IMG/VR virus record: IMGVR_UViG_3300027754_005427
Span: 1-64,000 of that record
Reading direction: 5' to 3' (one strand)
DNA from: a virus
DNA: 64,000 bases
The notes beneath the pieces are model-generated. The model saw only the letters and a program-made list of their open reading frames with translations, ran no database searches and was not told the origin of the DNA. This document shows positions 24,685 to 33,857 of the stretch, one piece after another. The translations under genes and the position numbers were made by a program. Position 1 is the first letter of the stretch. Each line of letters starts with the position of its first letter.

Positions 24685-27126
24685 ATGAACTTTAATTTTC
24701 AAGAATGGCTGTTGATATTAGAAGAATTAAAACCAAAAGCTTTGGCTTTTAAAATACTTGGTAATACAGTAGATAAAACTGGCAAGCCTGTTCTTAGTAC
24801 TGATCCTAACATTATAAAAACAACAAATGAATTCAATAAGATATTTACCGCTTCTGGTATTCCTGAAGCACAACAAAAAAACATTTATCCAACGGCAGCT
24901 TATGTGTACAAAACAAACCCATCAGTTAGCGAAGGAGAATTCTCTCAAGATTTAAAAGATTATTATAAATTTGTAATAGCCAACCAACTTCCTGTTTTAT
25001 CATTTAATGATGATGGAAATGTAACTGGTAATAATATTATAGGAAAATCTAAAAGTGAAGGAAATCCATATTTGCATTATGCTGATTGGGCAACTATTAT
25101 ACATACTAAAAATAGCGAAAGTGAAGATGAAGTAAAAAAGAAATTCCACCAAACTTTATACAAATCTACAGGTGATGTAAGCGATCAAGAACTAGTTGCA
25201 AAATCACCAGATGAAAAGATAAAGGTTTATAAATCTAATGCAGTTGACAAGTGTATTATTCTTGGTAGAGGTCAAAAGTTTTGCATATCTCAACCTGGCA
25301 ATTCAATGTTTCAATCTTACAGGAATACCAAAGATTCAACTTTCTACTTTGTTTATGATAATACAAGAAACGATGATCTTAAAGTAGTTGTAGTTGATGC
25401 CACAATAAGTAAAATTGAAATTACTGATAGCTCAAATAGAACAGATAAATTCATGCAAGATCCATATGTAACCGATAAAGTAACAGAAATAACCTCAAAT
25501 TCAAAATTATACTTAAAATATTTAAAAGAAAAAGGCGTTGATATAACTGTATTTAAAAACGAGCAAAGAACAGCAAAAGAAAATGAAGAACATGAAAAAT
25601 TAGGTAAGGAAAATAAAGACTTAGCATGGTTTAAATCTTTAACATATGAAGAAAAGAAAAACTATGTTGGCAGAGGACACAGACTTTCAAGTGAACAATT
25701 TAATTGGCTAGTTTCAATTAACTCTGAACCACTTTTAAAACAACATTTATCACTTGGTATAGTTTTGTATGGTAAGCAGTTGAACCTTGTTCTTAATGAT
25801 CCTTATTTTAAAGATTTAAAATTAAATTATCTTAACGCAAGAATGAATGGTCTTCCAGAAAGACAGCTAGCAATAAAAGAATATTTAGCCATGCCACCAA
25901 AATACAAACAAGAGTTGGCAGAAAAATATGGAGATAAACTTAAAGATTATATTAATGTTAATAAGCTTCATGTTTTAGAATATATTAATCTTAAAGAAGA
26001 AGAAAAAACAGAAATTGAAAGATTGTTTAATTATGGTGACAATCTTGTCAAAAATATTCAGAGAAAATTAGGCATTGAATATTATATTGATCTTCCAGAA
26101 GATAAAAAAATAGAAGTGCGAAAAATATATGGAGCACAACTTCTAGAAGAAATTGAAAATTTTAACCTTGAATACTATCTTGATCTTTCAGAGGATAAAA
26201 AAACAGAATTGAAAAAATTATTTTTATACACTGATGCTAATAATGGCTCTAGACTACTTCAAAACAAAATTCAAAGATTTGACATTCAAACTTATCTTGA
26301 TCTACCAGAAGATAAAAAAATAGAAACAAAAAAGTTATTTGGAAAATATATTAAAAACCAGATATCTCCATACTCTTATGGTGGATTGTTTGCAAAGTAT
26401 ATACATAACCCAACTTTAGAATTTACTGATGAAGAAAAAGAATTGATTAATTGTGGAACACAAACTTTCTTAATCGATATTTTAGACCAACCAAACAAAA
26501 ACAATGTTAAATTTATGACTAAAATGCTTGAAACATGTCCAAACGCAGTAGATTTTCAGTATTTAAATGACAGACACGCATTAACTACCATATTTCAAGA
26601 ACTCAAGGGTGAAAAAGTTAAATTTATAAATTTACTGCATCTTTTAAGTAATTATTCAAATCAAATGCGATTGGATAATATAGATATTATATTTAATTAC
26701 ATGATTAACATTCTTGGTAATGTTTCTAAATACATATTTATGTTTAGAAAATTCTTTGAAAAGTTTGCTTCAGATTTAAGCAGTGCCAGCAGTCACGATA
26801 GATACGAAGGTTCGCAACATCATTCTAAAGTAGAGAAGAATTTCTTTAATGAAAATAAAACTCTTAAGTTGTTTAGAAAAATATTTGATGGAAATCCATA
26901 TCATATGGAAAAATATAGTACAAATGATTTAATTTCAACTATGAAATTTATTGTAGATACAATTGGAAAAGAAAAGTTTCCAAGAACTACAAGAGATTTA
27001 ATAAAAGAAAAAGCTGGAGAAGAAGGTTATAAATCTATATTCCCAGAAGAAGAAACAGAAACATCTCCAGCAGATTACGATAAAGCATACACAAGAGATT
27101 CTACTAGAGAAGCAAGGATTATATAA
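24685..27126 (+). CDS. Large tagged paralogue A1 (C-LG-C head, helical repeats)
   Basis: An 813-residue protein. Tag MNFNFQEWLLILEE. Residues ~20-370 form the head shared with 3947-5659 and 27130-29886; its core is CIILGRGQKFCISQPGNSMF then TFYFVYDNTRNDD. Residues ~430-560 contain four repeats of about 33 residues with [YE]YxDLPEDKKxExKKLFG. The C-terminal domain (LHLLSNYSNQM, KYIFMFRKFFEKFAS, FIVDTIGKEKFPRTTRDLIK) ends in a charged tail and is also conserved in the next gene. Catalytic function is unknown. TATATAAT-like sequence lies directly before the ATG without Shine-Dalgarno. Confidence 0.75.
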   Translation: MNFNFQEWLLILEELKPKALAFKILGNTVDKTGKPVLSTDPNIIKTTNEFNKIFTASGIPEAQQKNIYPTAAYVYKTNPSVSEGEFSQDLKDYYKFVIANQLPVLSFNDDGNVTGNNIIGKSKSEGNPYLHYADWATIIHTKNSESEDEVKKKFHQTLYKSTGDVSDQELVAKSPDEKIKVYKSNAVDKCIILGRGQKFCISQPGNSMFQSYRNTKDSTFYFVYDNTRNDDLKVVVVDATISKIEITDSSNRTDKFMQDPYVTDKVTEITSNSKLYLKYLKEKGVDITVFKNEQRTAKENEEHEKLGKENKDLAWFKSLTYEEKKNYVGRGHRLSSEQFNWLVSINSEPLLKQHLSLGIVLYGKQLNLVLNDPYFKDLKLNYLNARMNGLPERQLAIKEYLAMPPKYKQELAEKYGDKLKDYINVNKLHVLEYINLKEEEKTEIERLFNYGDNLVKNIQRKLGIEYYIDLPEDKKIEVRKIYGAQLLEEIENFNLEYYLDLSEDKKTELKKLFLYTDANNGSRLLQNKIQRFDIQTYLDLPEDKKIETKKLFGKYIKNQISPYSYGGLFAKYIHNPTLEFTDEEKELINCGTQTFLIDILDQPNKNNVKFMTKMLETCPNAVDFQYLNDRHALTTIFQELKGEKVKFINLLHLLSNYSNQMRLDNIDIIFNYMINILGNVSKYIFMFRKFFEKFASDLSSASSHDRYEGSQHHSKVEKNFFNENKTLKLFRKIFDGNPYHMEKYSTNDLISTMKFIVDTIGKEKFPRTTRDLIKEKAGEEGYKSIFPEEETETSPADYDKAYTRDSTREARII

Positions 27127-27129
27127 TCT

Positions 27130-29886
27130 ATGAACTTTAATTTTCAAGAATGGCTGTTAATATTAGAAGAATTAAAACCAAAGGCTTTGGCTTTTAAAAT
27201 ACTTGGCAATACAGTAGATAATGCTGGCAAGCCTGTACTTAGTACTGATCCTAATATTATAAAAACAACAAATGAATTCAATAAGATATTTTCTGCTTCA
27301 ATTCCTGAAGCACAACAAAAAAACATTTATCCAACAGCAGCTTATGTGTATAAAACAAATCCATCAGTTGGCGAAGCAGAATTCTCTCAAGATTTAAAAG
27401 ATTATTATAAATTTGTAATAGCCAACCAACTTCCTGTTTTATCATTTAATGATGATGGAAATGTAACTGGGAACTATATTATAGGAAAGCCAAAAGATAC
27501 AGGAAATCCATATTCACATTATATTCATTGGGCATCTGCTGTACATTCTAAAAATAGCGAAAATGAAGATGAAGAAAAAAAGAAATTTCACCAAAGCTTA
27601 CAAAAATCTACAGGTGATGTAAGTGATCAAGAATTAGTTGCAAAATCACCAGATGAAAAGATAAAGGTTTATAAAGCTAACGCAGTAGACAAGTGTATTA
27701 TTCTTGGTAGAGGTCAAAAGTTTTGCATATCTCAACCTGGTAATTCACAATTTCATGGTTACAGGAATACCAAAGATTCAACTTTCTACTTTGTTTATGA
27801 TAATACAAGAAATGATGATCTTAAAGTAGTTGTAGTTGATGCCACAAGAAGAGGTATTGAAATTACTGATGGAAAAAACGACACAGCAAAAACTATGCAA
27901 GATCCATATGAAACTACACCAAAAATAATAACATCAAATTCAGATTTATACTTAAAATATTTAAAAGAAAAAGGTGTTGATACAACTGTCTTTAAAAATG
28001 AACGAAAAACACCAAAGGAAGAAGCAGAAAACGAAAAATTAGGTAAGGGTAATCTTGAATTAGCATGGTTTAGATCTTTAACATATGAAGAAAGAAAGAA
28101 CTATATTGGAAGAGGACATACTCTTTCAGATGAACAATTTAATTTTCTATTTACAACTAGATCTGAGCCACTTTTAAAAATATATGTATCAACTGGTATA
28201 ATTTTGTATAGTGAGCAGTTGAACCTTGTTCTTAACAATCCTTATTTTAAAGATTTAAAATTAAATTATCTTAATGCAAGAATGCATAATTTTCCAAATA
28301 AACATCTGTTTGCAGAAGAATATTTAGCCATGCCACCAAAACAAAAACAAGAATTAGTAGAAAAATATGGAGATAAACTTAAAGATTATATAGAAATTAA
28401 AAATATTAAAATTAAATATTATGTTAATTTACCAGAAGATAAAAAAACTGAAATTAAAAACTTATTTGGAAATGATTTTTTTAATTCAATGTTAAATAAT
28501 TCTAGGTATTCTCTTAAGATTGAAGATTATCTTAATTTACCAGAAGATAAAAAGACCGAAATTAAAAATTTATCTAAAGATAATGTTTATCATTTATTTG
28601 GATATCAGTCTACTAAAGTTGAAGATTATCTTAGTTTACCAGAAGATAAAAGAACCGAACTCGAAAACTTACTTGGAGATAATTATAAAAGATTAATAAT
28701 ATTTAATTCAATTAACATTGAAGATTATCTTAATTTCCCAGAAAATAAAAAAGCTGAAATTAAAAACTTACTTGGAAATGATTCTAAAGATTTAATAAAA
28801 TATCAGTCTATTAAAATTGAAGATTATCTTAATTTCCCAGAAGATAAAAAAACTGAAATTAAAAACTTTCTTGGGTATAATTATAGAGATTTAATAATGT
28901 ATAGGTCTATTAAAATTGAAGATTATCTTAATTTCCCAGAAAATAAAAAAGCAGAAATTAAAAAATTATTTGGAGATAGTTTCAAAAGTTATCTAATTTC
29001 AGATCATAGTGGTAGTTATATTAAAGCCGAAGATTATCTTAATTTACCAGAAGATAAAAAAACTGAAATTAAAAACTTTCTTGGAGATAGTTTCAAAGAT
29101 TATGTATCAAATTTTTATGATTTATTTAGAAAATATGAAAAAAATCCAAGTTTGGAATTTAATGATGAAATAAAAAATTTAATTACTTGTAAAAATGCTG
29201 ATTTTGTATCTGAAATTTTAAGACAACCAAACAAAAACAATGTTAAGTTTTTGACTGATTTTTTAAGATCAAGTTGTAAAGGTTTAATAGATGATATATT
29301 AAGTAGCGGTGATAGTATTAGGGATACATTTGATGAATTTTACGATAAAAAATTTAAAAGTATAGACAAAGTTAAAGTTATAAATTTATTGCATCTTTTA
29401 AGTACTTATTCAAATCAAATGCCAATGAGAAATATATCAAATTTAATTAGCAATATTAGAGCTTATCTTGGTAGTAGTTCTAAATACATTGTTATGTTCA
29501 GAAAATTCTTCCAGAATTTTGCTTCAAAATTACAAGATGCCAAAGAAGTTAATCGTGATCAAGAAGACATGCATCATTCTGATGTAAGTAAAAATCATGA
29601 AAACACTAGTATAAAATTATTTGCAGATATCTTAAGTTCTTTTGGAAAAATATTAGATAAAGATGCAATTTCAACTATTAAATTCATTGTAGATACAATT
29701 GGAAACGAAAAGATCCCAAGAACTACAAGGGATTTAATAAAAGAAAAAGCTGGAGAAGAAGGTTATAAATCTATATTCCCAGAACAACAGCAACAACAAC
29801 AAGCATCTCCAGAAGATTACGATAAAGCATACAGAGGAGATTCTACTAGAGAAGGAAGAGATTATAAGATGAATCGCTTAAGATAA
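27130..29886 (+). CDS. Large tagged paralogue A2 (C-LG-C head, nine helical repeats)
   Basis: A 918-residue protein, tandem duplicate of the preceding gene; the sequence around both ATGs (GATTATATAATCTATGAAC) is identical. Same tag and head (CIILGRGQKFCISQPGNSQF). Residues ~425-660 hold about nine repeats of the form [IV]EDYLNLPEDKKTEIKNLxGxx, roughly twice as many as in A1, so the repeat block has expanded. The C terminus repeats the conserved domain (HLLSTYSNQM, FIVDTIGNEKIPRTTRDLIK) and then QQQQQQ. A helical solenoid for protein binding is inferred. Confidence 0.75.
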   Translation: MNFNFQEWLLILEELKPKALAFKILGNTVDNAGKPVLSTDPNIIKTTNEFNKIFSASIPEAQQKNIYPTAAYVYKTNPSVGEAEFSQDLKDYYKFVIANQLPVLSFNDDGNVTGNYIIGKPKDTGNPYSHYIHWASAVHSKNSENEDEEKKKFHQSLQKSTGDVSDQELVAKSPDEKIKVYKANAVDKCIILGRGQKFCISQPGNSQFHGYRNTKDSTFYFVYDNTRNDDLKVVVVDATRRGIEITDGKNDTAKTMQDPYETTPKIITSNSDLYLKYLKEKGVDTTVFKNERKTPKEEAENEKLGKGNLELAWFRSLTYEERKNYIGRGHTLSDEQFNFLFTTRSEPLLKIYVSTGIILYSEQLNLVLNNPYFKDLKLNYLNARMHNFPNKHLFAEEYLAMPPKQKQELVEKYGDKLKDYIEIKNIKIKYYVNLPEDKKTEIKNLFGNDFFNSMLNNSRYSLKIEDYLNLPEDKKTEIKNLSKDNVYHLFGYQSTKVEDYLSLPEDKRTELENLLGDNYKRLIIFNSINIEDYLNFPENKKAEIKNLLGNDSKDLIKYQSIKIEDYLNFPEDKKTEIKNFLGYNYRDLIMYRSIKIEDYLNFPENKKAEIKKLFGDSFKSYLISDHSGSYIKAEDYLNLPEDKKTEIKNFLGDSFKDYVSNFYDLFRKYEKNPSLEFNDEIKNLITCKNADFVSEILRQPNKNNVKFLTDFLRSSCKGLIDDILSSGDSIRDTFDEFYDKKFKSIDKVKVINLLHLLSTYSNQMPMRNISNLISNIRAYLGSSSKYIVMFRKFFQNFASKLQDAKEVNRDQEDMHHSDVSKNHENTSIKLFADILSSFGKILDKDAISTIKFIVDTIGNEKIPRTTRDLIKEKAGEEGYKSIFPEQQQQQQASPEDYDKAYRGDSTREGRDYKMNRLR

Positions 29887-29891
29887 TAACC

Positions 29892-30713
29892 TTATTTTTT
29901 CTTTACTTCTGTTTGATTTAAAATTTCTTTATAATCTTCAATATTATTGAATGCTATTAAAAATCCGCTATTGTGACAAAAATTAGCTTTTTCATTAGGT
30001 GAAAATTTAACTATATCAACATTGTTACTTACCATTCTGTATCCACCTTTTTTATTTCTACTATCTATAGTTAATATAACATCAACTTCAATTTTCCTGT
30101 CTTTGCAATACTTTTTAGTTGGAAGATTTTCAATTTTAAATCCATCTTTTATTTTGCAATTAGTTAAATCTAATATTTTAATATTATTAAACAAAAAATG
30201 CTTTACACCATCTTCTATAATTTGCATAAATTCTTTATTGTTTTCAATTTCTTCACAAATAGATTTTCCAATTTCTTTCATTAGTGAATATATTGGATCA
30301 GTAATTTCCCCAGTAATTTTAGAAAAAACTGATAAGATAGAGTTCCTAATAGGACTGAATATTATATTTAAACTTTCTTCAGATACATTGGCAAACTTTG
30401 CTGCTGCTTTTTGTCCATAACTATCATATATTTCAACAAATTTAAGTTGCGGAAAATCTTCTCTGTAATCTTTTCCATAAAGATAATCAAGAACCATAGT
30501 AAAGCCACAAATTTGTTCCTTTATGTGATGATGATCAAAATTATGTAACTCTGGATTAAAAGATAATCCTTGATCAACAACCCAATATAAAGCACTTTCT
30601 AAATGTTCTGTAGTAGCTTTTGTTCTTAATGCTCTTTGATTTGTTTTATATATTAATACACAAGTAGCTAAGAAATCATCTTCATGTGCTCTTCCATCAT
30701 GTACAATTATCAT
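29892..30713 (-). CDS. MYG1/DHH-like metal-dependent hydrolase
   Basis: A 273-residue protein. The N terminus VHDGRAHEDDFLATCVLI corresponds to the HxGxFHxDD motif of MYG1/UPF0160 proteins, and WVVDQG then NFDHHHIKEQ corresponds to the DHH(Q) motif. MYG1-type proteins are DHH-superfamily phosphoesterases/exonucleases acting on RNA. The C-terminal half matches less well, so the substrate is uncertain. AAAAGG precedes the ATG by 7 nt. It lies convergent to the large tagged gene, with 5 bp between the stops. Confidence 0.65.
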   Translation of the reverse strand: MIIVHDGRAHEDDFLATCVLIYKTNQRALRTKATTEHLESALYWVVDQGLSFNPELHNFDHHHIKEQICGFTMVLDYLYGKDYREDFPQLKFVEIYDSYGQKAAAKFANVSEESLNIIFSPIRNSILSVFSKITGEITDPIYSLMKEIGKSICEEIENNKEFMQIIEDGVKHFLFNNIKILDLTNCKIKDGFKIENLPTKKYCKDRKIEVDVILTIDSRNKKGGYRMVSNNVDIVKFSPNEKANFCHNSGFLIAFNNIEDYKEILNQTEVKKK

Positions 30714-30862
30714 AATTGAACCTTTTATTAAAAAATTAAATTTATTATATTTAATTTATAAGATAAGACTAATTATGTCAAGTTTAATAAAAATATACTT
30801 GCAATTATTAAATGTTAATATTAATATGCTTAATAACAATATTTAAAAACTTAAGGATATTT

Positions 30863-31531
30863 ATGAATATTATTGATTTTACAAATGACCTTGATAAAAC
30901 TAATTTAACCTTTAGGGAAGTTGAAGAGCAGATAAAAAACTTCACATTAGATTTTACAGGTACAAAAAATGAAGAATCAGAATATAGAATAAGTTTTCCA
31001 AGATACATTACGCCTTTTTACGAATATGTTTTCAACAAACAAATTGTTCCAACTCAAATTCATTATGTTAATTATCTTTACATATCAAAAAACATTGAAT
31101 GGCTTAATGAACAAAAATTCTCAGATAAAATCATGAGAGGCTTGGAATTTAGACTAAAACAAACTTATCCATCTTTAGTAAGAGATTTACACTTTTGTTT
31201 ATTTTTAAAAGAGAAAAGCAATTTTGATAATATTATTTACAATATAGATTTAGACTTTAAACATGGAATAGATATTTTAATTAAAAAAGAAAATAAAAAT
31301 TTTGGTGTCAATCTTTATACTAGTACTAGAAGAGGAATGGAATTTAGAGAGAAGAAAAGTAAGAGGCACACATATTTTGATGATGTTTCAAACATAGAGT
31401 TACCAGTAGATTTTCACGGAAGTAGAATATGCGGTAATTTCTTTTTATATGGTGACAGAGAAATGAATTTATTATCAAAAATAATTGATAGTAAATTACA
31501 ATTAGAAAAAGAAATATCTTACAATCTATGA
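30863..31531 (+). CDS. Hypothetical protein, possibly PD-(D/E)xK nuclease-like
   Basis: About 222 residues from the ATG at 30863, which has AAGGATA upstream. Residues ~135-180 read DLDFKHGIDILIKK, NFGVNLYTSTRRGMEFREKK, similar to the D...(D)...[hydrophobic]..K core of PD-(D/E)xK nucleases where R/K-rich strands follow. No clear E-x-K is present, so this is tentative. The N terminus includes TPFYEYVFNKQIVPTQIHYV. It is convergent with and overlaps the next gene by 13 bp. Confidence 0.5.
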   Translation: MNIIDFTNDLDKTNLTFREVEEQIKNFTLDFTGTKNEESEYRISFPRYITPFYEYVFNKQIVPTQIHYVNYLYISKNIEWLNEQKFSDKIMRGLEFRLKQTYPSLVRDLHFCLFLKEKSNFDNIIYNIDLDFKHGIDILIKKENKNFGVNLYTSTRRGMEFREKKSKRHTYFDDVSNIELPVDFHGSRICGNFFLYGDREMNLLSKIIDSKLQLEKEISYNL

Positions 31532-31728
31532 GCTTTTTTTATATTCTTTAAAATTCCGTTGGCTAATTTAACAATTAAATCAGAGATTTCTATATCTCTA
31601 TTAGAAATTTTGTTTTCAACAATATCATTGTAAATAATTTGAGATGCTTTTTTCAAAGCATCTATTTGATTTAATACTTCAATTTTATTTTCAATAATAA
31701 TACCCACGGCTTTATTAACATTAATCAT
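31519..31728 (-). CDS. Small helical protein
   Basis: A 69-residue protein, mostly alpha-helical by composition (MINVNKAVGIIIENKIEVLN ... ISDLIVKLANGILKNIKK). The start overlaps the upstream gene by 8 bp, so the two are probably cotranslated. No family is recognised. Confidence 0.5.
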   Translation of the reverse strand: MINVNKAVGIIIENKIEVLNQIDALKKASQIIYNDIVENKISNRDIEISDLIVKLANGILKNIKKAHRL

Positions 31729-32224
31729 TTTGACAAGTATTATAAAGTTTAAATATTTCGTTATCTAAGGTTTGTAATTTAGAAGGTTCTTTTTCCGATA
31801 AAAAACATTCATCGTCAAAGTATTCTGGTTTATTATTTAATAAGTATCTGCCATCAAACATTACTATGAGTTGATCATTATATTTACCAACAAAATCATC
31901 AATTGATTGCACTTCTTCTTTTATAGAATTGTATTTTGAAGTTTCAGCAACCATAAAAACAATTTGATTGTATTCAACTTTATTATCTTTATTTTTTCTA
32001 AGGACTGTGAATCCACTTTTTGAAGTTCCAATATATTCAATTATATTAGAAGCAATGTATTCAATTGATTCTTCGATTGTAGTTCCGTTACCAAAATCAA
32101 TTAAGCTATTTGCATTTTCAATTACGCTATATCTAAATGGATAATTTTGATAATTCTGATCTAGCCACTTTCTGGTGTCTGAAATTAATTCTGTTATATT
32201 TTTATAGTTTTTAACTTCATGCAT
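31721..32224 (-). CDS. Hypothetical protein
   Basis: About 167 residues from the ATG at 32224 (MHEVKNYKNITELI); AAAAGGA lies 8-9 nt upstream, while an ATG at 32233 is too close to it. Visible features are TRKWLDQNYQNYPFRYSV, a short Gly-Thr turn (FGNGTTIEESIEYI) and FMVAETSKYN. I do not recognise a domain. It overlaps the 69-residue gene downstream. Confidence 0.55.
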   Translation of the reverse strand: MHEVKNYKNITELISDTRKWLDQNYQNYPFRYSVIENANSLIDFGNGTTIEESIEYIASNIIEYIGTSKSGFTVLRKNKDNKVEYNQIVFMVAETSKYNSIKEEVQSIDDFVGKYNDQLIVMFDGRYLLNNKPEYFDDECFLSEKEPSKLQTLDNEIFKLYNTCQND

Positions 32225-32320
32225 TTGGCACATCCTTTTGTTTTTAGAATTCGACTACATGTTTATTATATAAAAAATGTAATCAAAAGCAATTTTAGTT
32301 ATTAAGTTTTATTTAAAAAG

Positions 32321-32833
32321 CTAAAATGTTTTTTTCTTAACAAACCAAGCATATGGAGATATTCCGCATAGTTTAGAAGTACCGCATGCTTCACAATATC
32401 CTTTGTGATATTGTAAATAATACTGTGCAAAAATATCTTTGTTGTACCATGTATGTTGACCATATATGTCATTTATACAAAATAAACTTTCTTCAGTCAT
32501 TTCACTTATTATGAAAAAATGGCCTTCTATTTTTTTAAAATCAAACATAAATGTTGATTTCATTATTATTATGTGATTTGAATTTAGAGCATCTTCTATT
32601 TCTTTTATAGTTGGTAAGTTTTTACATTTTACATCGATGCCACTAATACTATTTAAACTTTTTTCAAAATATGGTTGATGTGTTCCTTCTTTTGTACACT
32701 TGCATTTTCTTTTATATTTAGAATAATCTTTATTATAATTAATTTCTATTTCAAGCCATTTCAATACATTTAATATAGCAACTGGACCGCATGATGATTT
32801 GTTTTTTTGTGCAATCCATCTTGTTGTTGTCAT
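32321..32833 (-). CDS. C39-like papain-fold cysteine peptidase
   Basis: A 170-residue protein. QKNKSSCGPVAILNVLKWL near the N terminus matches the catalytic Gln/Cys motif of peptidase C39 (Q...CGPxAxxN). GHFFIISEM (~residue 118) gives the catalytic His, and INDIYGQHTW the following Asp/Asn. A Cys-rich tail (CEACGTSKLCG) may bind zinc. There is no signal peptide, so it would act in the cytoplasm; C39 relatives cut double-glycine leaders or other peptides. A strong Shine-Dalgarno (GAGGTG) precedes the ATG. Confidence 0.65.
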   Translation of the reverse strand: MTTTRWIAQKNKSSCGPVAILNVLKWLEIEINYNKDYSKYKRKCKCTKEGTHQPYFEKSLNSISGIDVKCKNLPTIKEIEDALNSNHIIIMKSTFMFDFKKIEGHFFIISEMTEESLFCINDIYGQHTWYNKDIFAQYYLQYHKGYCEACGTSKLCGISPYAWFVKKKTF

Positions 32834-32887
32834 ATTACACCTCGTATTAAGAATTGTAATTTATTTATTCATAATTAATCAAATAAA

Positions 32888-33043
32888 TTATGTGCTTTCT
32901 TCTAAATTTATAGTTTCTTCATGTAATCCATAAGGACAATTTTTGCAGCCACTTTTGCAACATTTGCCTCTTTTTAATAGAAATTCCTTAGTAAACACCA
33001 TTAATCCATTTTCATCGTAATAAAAGTCTATGTTTTCTTGCAT
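32888..33043 (-). CDS. DUF5522-like small Cys-rich protein
   Basis: 51 residues: MQENIDFYYDENGLMVFTKE, then FLLKRGKCCKSGCKNCPYG. The pattern D-F-Y-x-[DN]-E-x-G-x-M-V-F-T...H/K-R-G-x-C-C-x-x-G-C-x-x-C-P-Y is that of DUF5522, a short protein common in Bacteroidetes. Here the usual CCGxGC has K for G. Four Cys suggest metal binding. Function is unknown. Confidence 0.65.
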   Translation of the reverse strand: MQENIDFYYDENGLMVFTKEFLLKRGKCCKSGCKNCPYGLHEETINLEEST

Positions 33044-33176
33044 TTTTATTAAATTTCACTTATTTTATATTAAAAATTAATAATATTATTCATCTTTTTA
33101 AAAGTTAAAGGCAATTTTCAATGTTTTCTCTTATTTTTTACCAAACAATATTACTTTTATTAATTAATACTATCAA

Positions 33177-33857
33177 TTAATTGTTTTTATCTAAACTGGT
33201 TAATTCAGCCAATACATTTGCATTTAAATTTTCTTCAACGAATTTTATATCATCTTCATCAAAATATTTCATGTATTGTTTTTTTGAATAAAAATTTTCA
33301 TCTTTGTATTGCATACTATTAACTTGTCTGATTTCTGCTGCTTTACCTGGGTTTATATTTTCTGATGGAAACACTATGGTAGGAGATTTAAGTTTCATGT
33401 TAAATTTTTCAGCTATTTTTTTCAAAACATCTTCAGTTTGTAACAGTAAAGAATCATATTTTATAAATATTTTTTTACCTGCTGTGTCGCAAAATAACCA
33501 TGATTCATTCATTTTATTCCAAAGAAATATAGGGTTTAATTCTTCGAATTGAGGAATTTTACTTGATCTATCTTTATATACGAATTTACTTCTAATGAAT
33601 TTTTTAAAATCAAAACCTTTCGTTGCAGGAAATATATTAATTTTATTTTTTCTATTTGAATAAGTATAAATCGAATAAAGCCAAGAAAAAGGTTCTTTGA
33701 AAACAATGATTGTATTAGCTTCTAAATCTTTTTTTATATGACCGTGTTTCCAAGCGTGTTGGTTAACTAATGGAATTACATCAAAATTTCTTAATATTAA
33801 AAATTCTAAAAAATTTGTTCCGCTTCTCATTAATCCGTGTATTTTTACAGAAGTCAT
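33177..33857 (-). CDS. Sulfotransferase-like protein
   Basis: A 226-residue protein. HGLMRSGTNFLEFLI at residues 7-21 is a 5'-phosphosulfate-loop-like P-loop (xRSGTxxL), followed by TIIVFKEPFSWLYSIYTYS, the 3'-phosphate region with K-E-P in place of R-D-P. FIKYDSLL resembles the later sulfotransferase motif. The start overlaps the upstream gene by 4 bp (ATGA). It probably sulfates a glycan; the acceptor is unknown. Confidence 0.65.
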   Translation of the reverse strand: MTSVKIHGLMRSGTNFLEFLILRNFDVIPLVNQHAWKHGHIKKDLEANTIIVFKEPFSWLYSIYTYSNRKNKINIFPATKGFDFKKFIRSKFVYKDRSSKIPQFEELNPIFLWNKMNESWLFCDTAGKKIFIKYDSLLLQTEDVLKKIAEKFNMKLKSPTIVFPSENINPGKAAEIRQVNSMQYKDENFYSKKQYMKYFDEDDIKFVEENLNANVLAELTSLDKNN

